This document shows positions 9,339 to 14,072 of a stretch of DNA of 14,072 bases, in pieces (the stretch's first letter is position 1; every line of letters begins with the position of its first letter). A program made the position numbers and the translations under genes. The DNA comes from Tetmemena sp. SeJ-2015 (taxonomy: Eukaryota; Ciliophora; Spirotrichea; Sporadotrichida; Oxytrichidae), in contig JAJKFJ010024491.1 in NCBI GenBank assembly GCA_027382625.1, positions 1 to 14,072 of the forward strand, in the 5' to 3' direction. The notes beneath the pieces were generated by a model. The model worked only from the letters and a program-made list of their open reading frames with translations, was not told the origin of the DNA and made no database searches.

Positions 9339-9387
9339 CGTTTAAATTAGAGTACTTAAGCTTAAGTTACTTTAAAATTAATCCTAT

Positions 9388-10425
9388 TCACTCCAACTCT
9401 ATGACTCTCTCTTCCATTCTCCTGAGGCCACGTGCTCTGGTGCGTTGGCAGTCCAGTTGCTTAATCGAACGAATAGCGCCAGATATGATGTCTATGGGCT
9501 AAGCCTGGCTCACTTTAAAGTCCTCTCGCGCTAGTGCTCGCTTGTAGTGGCCTTTCACTCTAGAAAATACTTCCTCGATAGGGTTGAAACATGAGGAGTA
9601 AGGAGCGTTGAAGATAAGCTCAATGCCTGAGTCAGAGCAAGCCTGGGCGACCGAGCGAGAGTGATGAGCTCTGAGGTTGTCTAAGAACACCTATATCTTT
9701 TCCATTGGATGATGCAACCGAAGTAGCTTAATCTCCCTTTCGATAATCTGTATGGTGATCGACATTTCGGGTAGAGCGAAACCCTCTAAGCCTGAATGTG
9801 AGCTTATCATAACGAGAGCTGCCATGGTGTTGAGCTTGATCCCCTCCTTGAGAAGCACTTAGTTTTGGTAAGGTTTGGCCCAAGACCTGATGCTTGCATG
9901 GTAGGGCTTGAATATTTTTTCGTCAAGGAAGATGAAGTAAGCCTTTTCGCTTCTGCTCGCGAGCATCCTTTTGCACACGAAAGCTTGTGTCCTCAATATT
10001 TCCTCCTACTTACGCTGACTCAAGCTGTAGTCACTCATTGTAACCTTGAACTTTATACCATGCGCGCGATAGATATTTCTCAGTGAGCCCTTGCTGAGTG
10101 TGATTTCTGGGTGCTTGCGATAGAGCATGAGACATCGCTAAGCGAGGGAGAGATACTTCTGCTCTGCCAGAGTGTTGTCATTGAGAAGGTAGCACAAGTG
10201 CTCGAAGGTCAATGGTGACTTAGACCTGGGTCCTAGGCATAGCTCCATGGTGAGTGCTAGAGCTCCCCTGCAAACTCTCTAGATGGAATACACTCCGACT
10301 CCAGTAGCAGCTCTGATCTCTTAGTAGGAGCAATATATCAGGCTCTCAGATGTAGGCTGCAAAGTTCTGAGCCTGAGTAGGACTAAGAGCTAAGACTGCT
10401 ATGGTGTCACCACCTGCTTCCTCAT
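9388..10425 (-). CDS. DDE transposase of a TBE-like (Tc1/mariner-IS630 superfamily) transposon, intact
   Basis: Transposase expected to cut and rejoin the transposon ends. Starting at ATG 10425, the frame runs 345 codons to TGA at 9390-9388, close to the 42 kDa size of TBE transposases. At least nine TAA/TAG codons lie in frame and read well as Gln. A helix-turn-helix-like stretch lies near residues 34-56 (SYQEIRAATGVGVYSIQRV). The catalytic triad is visible: Asp168 in FLDEKIF, Asp249 in VFLDNLRAHHS and Glu284 in NPIEEVF, with 34 residues between the last two (DD34E spacing). The PYSSCFNPIE block before the Glu is typical of the superfamily. There is no frameshift, TGA or intron, unlike the zinc-finger/kinase gene of the same element. 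It converges on the small gene, stops 49 bp apart. Family is certain; assignment to TBE rests on the neighbours. Confidence 0.92.
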
Positions 10426-10552
10426 TGCAAATATAATTTAGATATGGGCTATAAATTATTCTTTCTTTACCCTTTATCCTGATTAATCCTTCTTGATTAT
10501 CATTAAATTGTATTTTGACAAGTTCAAGACTTAAAACATCGTGTTACACTTT

Positions 10553-10720
10553 ATGCTGAGAGAGTACATTAGAATAGTCAAGAAGATCAAGCCGAACATC
10601 AAATTCCTCCTCGTCATTACAGTCAGATTCTAGAGAACAAGCTTATGCTATGCATGATCACCCTCGAATGGACTTACTTGAGCATCGATTGCTACATATA
10701 TTACATCCATCAGTTTTGAG
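10553..10720 (+). CDS. Possible short coding fragment right of the transposon
   Basis: ATG 10553 opens MLREYIRIVKKIKPNIKFLL, then RFQRTSLCYA and TGA 10657. A tandem TATGC TATGC at 10644-10653 shifts the frame; with one copy removed it would continue ITLEWTYLSIDCYIYYIHQF to a TGA. G+C content is slightly above background. No start context, domain or partner confirms it. Confidence 0.22.
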
Positions 10721-11154
10721 CTTAGCTTGAACAACTTATAAATAAATATATAGCTGATAATTTAATAAAAAAGAGAATTAAATAATTAATAAATTTATTA
10801 CATCTAAAATTATTGGCAATTGAATTGTGAGTTTTTATTTTTAAATTATTACCATTCAATAAAGCATTAAATTCTAAACAACTTTGATTTTTGCAACTTC
10901 TTCGTAGGAGGGAAAGAGTTAATTTGGTCATAATTGTTTTAACTTGGTTAATTTCTTGGTTCAGAGTTTGCAATTTCAAAATCTATTCATAGGCACTACC
11001 TATTATAATGGCGGAAGAACAAACTCTTACTATATGTCAATAAGCTATCAGGCAAGCCCCATACTGAGCGACATACCTCACGATTTAGTGGCGAACATTT
11101 TACAACTCCTCTTTTATTATTTTAATATAATTTCATTTTTTATTTAATTTTCAG
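10682..11154 (+). other. Upstream open region of the 11155-11946 gene, exon structure unclear
   Basis: The frame of the downstream exon stays free of TGA back to 10682, but the translation is A/T-driven and lacks an ATG. A second frame at 10990-11100 reads NGGRTNSYYMSISYQASPIL and SDIPHDLVANILQ, vaguely F-box-like at its end. A 26-bp AT-rich stretch between TTTTATT copies at 11112 and 11138 would, if removed, put that frame in phase with the downstream exon. I cannot choose between these readings. Confidence 0.3.
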
Positions 11155-11946
11155 CCTTATAAGAGAATACAGAAACGAAAACAACAGAAAAGACTTACAA
11201 CAACAAAAAAGTCAGACTAATAATTTTTAAATTCTTGAGGACTATGAATAGATGCAAAAAGTTTGGGAAGAGGCTTATAAATTGATGTTTTCCAAGAATT
11301 ATGAAGTGGAGGGTGTAGTTGAGTTTTAGCCAGTGCTCCTCCAAACTGTACTTCGCAATCATCTCGGCTGAAATAATCCTCTCCAAATACTACAGCTAGT
11401 CTATGTATCAGACTTTACTCTATGACACTAAGTACTCCCTTAACCAAATGAAGTAGAGATTTTGTGGCAGAATAAATGCTCATAAGTGAGTAATCTAGCT
11501 TTTATTCGAGCTGACATCCACCTTTAAAGTGAACTTATCCCTTAAGCTATCTTTGAGGAAATTCAATCTCTCGTTATCTCAAAGATGCATTCTTTTATGC
11601 TCCATCGAAGCATCATCTCAAGTAATAAAACTACCTAAGAAAATCAGAAATGGAGCCAGGAAAACGCCAAATTAATTCTATTCACTAGTCCCATCCAGCC
11701 TTAGTTGCTCTAATCCATAGAAGTCAACAAGTAAAGGTCGAAGTTTAAGATCGATCACTATTTCTAGAAGTTAAACATCAAGGACGCCCAGACCGAAGAC
11801 TTCGACGAAAACTTTAGAGAGTTGGTCCACTATGAGAACCAGATCAAGGACATCTATGGAGAGGTAAAGTTTTGAAAGATTATGAAAATCCTGAGTTGCT
11901 TGCTGATGATTAGCTTTGGAGGTTTAAAAATTCTTACAAAGTTTGA
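11155..11946 (+). CDS. Spliced gene of unknown function, 5' end unresolved
   Basis: I do not recognise the family. An exon seems to begin after the acceptor-like TTTTCAG at 11148-11154 and reads SLIREYRNENNRKDLQQQ, then DYEQMQKVWEEAYKLMF and VEFQPVLLQT. The same frame is broken by TGA at 11369 and 11423. A GT..GTGGCAG intron at 11348-11470 (123 bp) removes both and keeps phase. Exon 2 continues NKCSQVSNLAFIRADIHLQS, then WSQENAKLILF, and ends in an acidic, GC-richer part (DAQTEDFDENFRELVHYENQ). A 50-bp intron at 11864-11913 leads to the last codons LWRFKNSYKV and TGA 11944-11946. The frame is open upstream to 10682, and an ATG at 11008 in another frame (MAEEQTLTICQQ) could be a true start if another intron exists. 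The product looks soluble, helical and hydrophilic. Confidence 0.58.
11348..11470 (+). other. Candidate 123-bp intron
   Basis: It begins GTACTTCGC and ends ATTTTGTGGCAG. Its length is a multiple of three and it removes two in-frame TGA codons, joining VLLQT to NKCSQVSN. A competing frame inside it (KLYFAIISAEIILSKYYSQ) also looks protein-like, so exon skipping, a small eliminated sequence or a frameshift are alternatives. Confidence 0.4.
11864..11913 (+). other. 50-bp intron near the 3' end of the 11155-11946 gene
   Basis: The segment starts GTAAAGTTTT and ends GATGATTAG, directly after the acidic GC-richer exon. It contains an in-frame TGA soon after the donor. Removing it adds ten codons before a TGA. 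Confidence 0.55.
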
Positions 11947-12330
11947 AATAAGAATTATGATTAATTGGGTTCCGAGGAGCTTCTTGCATATTTGATCATT
12001 TCCATGGAAGATTAAGTAATTCTGAGTTTTCAATATTGTCAATTATCTTCTGTTTTAATATGATAAAAATTTTTGAAAAAAATAATGAGGTCTAACTGAT
12101 TATCTCAAAAAATTAGTAAAAATTGAACAATAATTCAATAACTGATATATTATTTTATCCTCTTTAAGCTTTTGTATTTTCTTCTTCTTCCCCATCCTCC
12201 TTCTCTTTCTAAGTAATTCTCTCTTATTACTTTATCCTAGTCTTGATCTCTAAACATTTCAATAATAATCTTGATCATTTAAACTATGTAATAATGCAAG
12301 GAAATATTTTTCCTTGCAAGATTTGAACTT
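11947..12330. other. AT-rich region, no supported gene
   Basis: This lies just 3' of the spliced gene. It contains a pyrimidine-rich patch (about 12175-12230) and no convincing frame. Confidence 0.45.
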
Positions 12331-12636
12331 CTAATTCCTCAAGGTCATTATGCAAAACTCTGTTTGAGACAGGTGATAGCCGATATTACCATTAAAGTTC
12401 TTGTCTCAATTTAATTTTAAAGACTAAGAAATCATAGAGTGGGATAGCAGCTTTTGTCTAAAATGAAGCAGAGTAATTTCTAAGCAGGAATTTACAACAA
12501 AAAGGAACTCCCACCAATTGCCTTTAGGAGAAATGTCTAGGAAATATAAATTCACATAATCTTGTAAGCAAAATCGAAAGAGGTCATCATAAGAGAGAAG
12601 ACAGAAGATAGTTAGAAATTTCCTCCTCATTTTGAT
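12331..12636 (+). CDS. Possible coding stretch, strand ambiguous
   Basis: The plus frame is open under the Gln code and ends at TGA 12634-12636: CKTLFETGDSRYYHQSSC, then NEAEQFLSRNLQQKGTPTN and KIERGHHKREDRRQLEISSS. Its stop would face the stop of the minus-strand gene 24 bp away. The minus strand is open here too (12630-12424), free even of TAA and TAG, reading MRRKFLTIFCLLSYDDLFRF, so the true strand is not certain and both may be chance. Confidence 0.25.
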
Positions 12637-12659
12637 TGATGATATTCATATTTATAGTC

Positions 12660-13061
12660 TCAAATTTCTTCCTGCACTTTCTTACTTATCGCATGACGAG
12701 ATTCAGTGTGCCCATTCCAAATAGAATAGTAAATTTTTGAACGATCTATGAATGCCTCAAGCTGCTCATTGAGACTAGCTAAAGGCTAATCCTAGCTTTA
12801 AACTTCCTTCATATATTCCTAAATCTTTTTCTCCAGTTACATTTTTGTCAAGTTCTATCCTTTGTTTATTGTTTATGCCCTGAACTCTTTGTTTAATGAA
12901 AACTATGTGAAGTAGATCTTAAACTTCTGGAAGCTCATAAAAAAGATCTTTGAGATTTTATTTTGGGCTGATTGAACACCTTCTTGTTTTATTTTATTGG
13001 CTACTGCTTGTAAATAATATAGTTGGTTTTAATAAGATTTATGTTGACTATTCTTTCTCAC
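12660..13061 (-). CDS. Probable helical / coiled-coil protein, function unknown
   Basis: On the minus strand a frame is open for 133 codons, from after TGA 13064-13062 to TGA 12662-12660, with TAA/TAG as Gln. It reads QAVANKIKQEGVQSAQNK, KFKIYFTQFSLNKEFRAQ, MQLEKKIQEYMKEVQSQ, then LNEQLEAFIDRSKIYYSIW and ends SRHAISKKVQEEI. Charged heptad-like stretches suggest a coiled coil. No ATG stands at the 5' end; an internal ATG gives MSFQKFKIYF. An overlapping frame begins with ATG 13065 (MSEKEQSTQILLKPTILF) and stops at TGA near 12780, so an N-terminal exon in that frame joined to this C-terminus is possible. The C-terminal 50 codons are the most convincing part. No family is recognised. Confidence 0.5.
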
Positions 13062-13065
13062 TCAT

Positions 13066-13462
13066 ATTTAATACGCAGATTTTTTTAAGATGATATCTTT
13101 CACTTCGCAAATAAACTTCTTAGCGAGTTTGTTGTTTAAATATATTTCTTAAATCATTATTGTAGCCTACAAAGCCTGCCATCGATTAAGAAAGTCAATC
13201 TACATGAGGCCTTGTCCAGCCATTATACTTCTTAATATTTTAATTTTGTTTTTTAAGTGGGTCTTTGGCCTAAGTTTAGCTCTATTTAGTTTGAGAATGG
13301 TCATTGCCCATTTCTATTTAAAATAGTTTTATATAAATTTTTATGTCTGCCCCTTTAGGGTTGACTGATCATTTTGTTGTTATTTTGGCAACGCTATTCT
13401 CAGGCTCTCAGACCATGTAAGGATAGAAGTCTGATATTCTTTCAGCCTCTCTTATTTATAGC
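13066..13462. other. AT-rich region, no supported gene
   Basis: T-rich DNA upstream of the minus-strand gene at 12660-13061, so its promoter should be here, but no element can be named. No RNA gene or repeat was seen. Confidence 0.4.
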
Positions 13463-13537
13463 TCAGAAATGAGGAGTTGAGTCTTCCTCGTCATCACTCA
13501 ACTTTGCTACTTCACCTGGCTTGTTAATAGGGCTTGT
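13463..13537 (-). CDS. Possible acidic C-terminus of a gene
   Basis: A short minus-strand frame between two TGA codons reads TSPINKPGEVAKLSDDEEDS and ends TPHF before TGA 13465-13463. The acidic tail and locally raised G+C content suggest a true C-terminus. The upstream part would lie in another frame (STLIHQQRDEQALL at about 13590-13540), implying an intron or eliminated sequence. The fragment is too short to identify. Confidence 0.3.
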   Translation of the reverse strand, partial: TSPINKPGEVAKLSDDEEDSTPHF

Positions 13538-13691
13538 TCATCCCTTTGTTGATGAATTAGTGTACTTGAAGCTATCGCTCTCATCAGTTTATATTTAAAT
13601 GAGGATCATACTTATTAAGGGCTCTTCTTAAAAAATAATTTAAAAAAAATTAAGCGTGGCTTGAGAGTAAGAAATTAATTTATCAATATGA

Positions 13692-13860
13692 AATTTTAAA
13701 TAAATTGAAAGAGAGGAGATCTTGGAGAAGCTAAACTTCTATAACTTTAGGTGATAAATGAAATTTATTTAGCAAGAAGCGTGTAGGTTTAATTGCACCT
13801 GAGCAGTCTCTTTAGACCTGGCTTTGGGATGAAAACAAGATCAGATACCTCACATCTACC
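13692..13860 (+). CDS. Coding fragment interrupted by a 22-bp insert
   Basis: The plus strand reads IEREEILEKLNFYNF, then after removing 13751-13772 continues in frame SKKRVGLIAPEQSLQTWLWD and ENKIRYLTS. The mix of charged and aromatic residues is protein-like and G+C content is raised. Downstream the frame runs into the region antisense to the minus-strand gene ending at 13892 and loses coding character. No start, stop or family can be assigned; it could be one exon or one macronuclear-destined segment. Confidence 0.36.
13751..13772 (+). other. 22-bp intron or tiny eliminated sequence
   Basis: It starts GTGATAAATG and ends ATTTATTTAG, so it fits a GT..AG micro-intron. It is also flanked by the 5-bp direct repeat TTTAG (13746-13750 and 13768-13772), as expected of a pointer-bounded internal eliminated sequence. 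Both readings give the same joined coding sequence. Confidence 0.4.
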
Positions 13861-13891
13861 ACTTCTTTTTTACTGTTATTCTAAATTATCC

Positions 13892-14072
13892 TCATTCAAG
13901 AAGGCTCCTCGTTAAATCCTTAGCTTCCTACCGAAGCGCTACTTTTTTCATCCCCTCCATCAAGTTAGGCAGCGGAAAGTCAGTGAACTTGTGAGCCTTT
14001 GAGCCTGAAGGGCTGCCTTGCGAAGTGGTGGAACCCTTGATTGGGTTGCTCAATTTATAAAATAAGCTAATA
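13892..14072 (-). CDS. C-terminal part of an unidentified gene, cut by the window edge
   Basis: From the right edge a minus-strand frame reads KLSNPIKGSTTSQGSPSG, then SKAHKFTDFPLPNLMEGMKK and VALRQEAKDLTRSLLE, ending on TGA 13894-13892, with one TAG read as Gln. G+C content is well above background and codons are third-position GC-rich (AAG, TTC, CTG, GCG), so this is one of the better non-transposon calls. The Ser/Gly/Thr-rich linker is followed by a helical tail. The first codons at the edge (AT-rich, before about 14055) may be intron or eliminated sequence. No domain is recognised. Confidence 0.52.

Larger units (their letters stand above)
6505..10430. mobile_element. TBE-like DNA transposon, about 3.9 kb, ends not resolved
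   Basis: Three genes of the TBE set lie in one GC-richer block (roughly 45% G+C by eye against about 30% in the flanks). The size is close to the 4.1 kb of known TBE1 elements. Edges are placed where G+C content and coding character drop. I compared the sequence just outside both edges and found no long inverted repeat, no terminal C4A4 telomere repeat and no clear target duplication. The ends may be diverged, deleted or misplaced. In oxytrichids such elements are germline-limited and removed during macronuclear development, which is why I suspect micronuclear DNA. Confidence 0.75.

Noticed and set aside
9865..10086. Plus-strand ORF inside the transposase.
   Set aside because: It is antisense to the verified DDE transposase.
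6360..10560. A weak match between the outer left flank (TCAAATACAATATA) and the reverse complement of the right flank (TCAAAATACAATTTA) as inverted repeats.
   Set aside because: The match is short, A/T-only and imperfect, as expected by chance.
1500..13000. Programmed +1 frameshifting at TGA: several genes seem to continue in the +1 frame right after a TGA (near 1518, 2996, 5430, 9206, 11369 and 12780).
   Set aside because: In at least three cases (5225-5752, 12660-13061, 11155-11946) a single continuous frame or an in-phase intron explains the data without any shift. In the zinc-finger gene the finger lies in the same frame after the TGA, contrary to the rule. Any sequence reads endlessly under such a rule, so it has little evidential weight here.

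Overview
The window looks like nuclear DNA of a ciliate that reads TAA and TAG as glutamine and TGA as stop. The clearest proof is an intact 345-codon transposase on the minus strand, open across at least nine in-frame TAA/TAG codons and ending on TGA. Short GT..AG introns (33 and 50 bp) also fit. The combination of a DDE transposase, a small basic protein and a zinc-finger plus kinase-like protein is the known gene set of the TBE (telomere-bearing element) transposons of stichotrich/oxytrichid spirotrichs. My best guess is therefore germline (micronuclear) DNA of such a ciliate. This is inference; no telomere or confirmed internal eliminated sequence was seen.

Layout. 1-6504 is AT-rich. It holds several plus-strand stretches that may be coding (797-1906, 2732-2998, 3577-3945, 4155-4619) and one better supported stretch (about 5225-5752) that begins in a CAAA tetranucleotide repeat. 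About 6505-10430 is a visibly GC-richer block, a TBE-like element: a damaged zinc-finger/kinase-like gene (minus, 8030 to about 6505), a promoter-like gap with a 19-bp direct repeat and a short C4A4-like string, the small '22 kDa-like' gene (plus, 8552-9338, with an intron), and the intact transposase (minus, 10425-9388). The small gene and the transposase converge with their stops 49 bp apart. No terminal inverted repeats or target duplication could be found.

10431-14072 is again AT-rich and carries a spliced plus-strand gene of unknown function (about 11155-11946), a probable minus-strand helical protein (13061-12660), and fragments near the right end: two minus-strand C-termini ending at 13463 and 13892, and a plus-strand piece with a 22-bp intron-like insert at 13751-13772.

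Limit: with TGA as the only stop and about 30% GC in the flanks, open frames of 200 codons arise by chance. Calls in the AT-rich part therefore rest on composition and splice signals and carry low confidence. The element genes rest on recognisable motifs.
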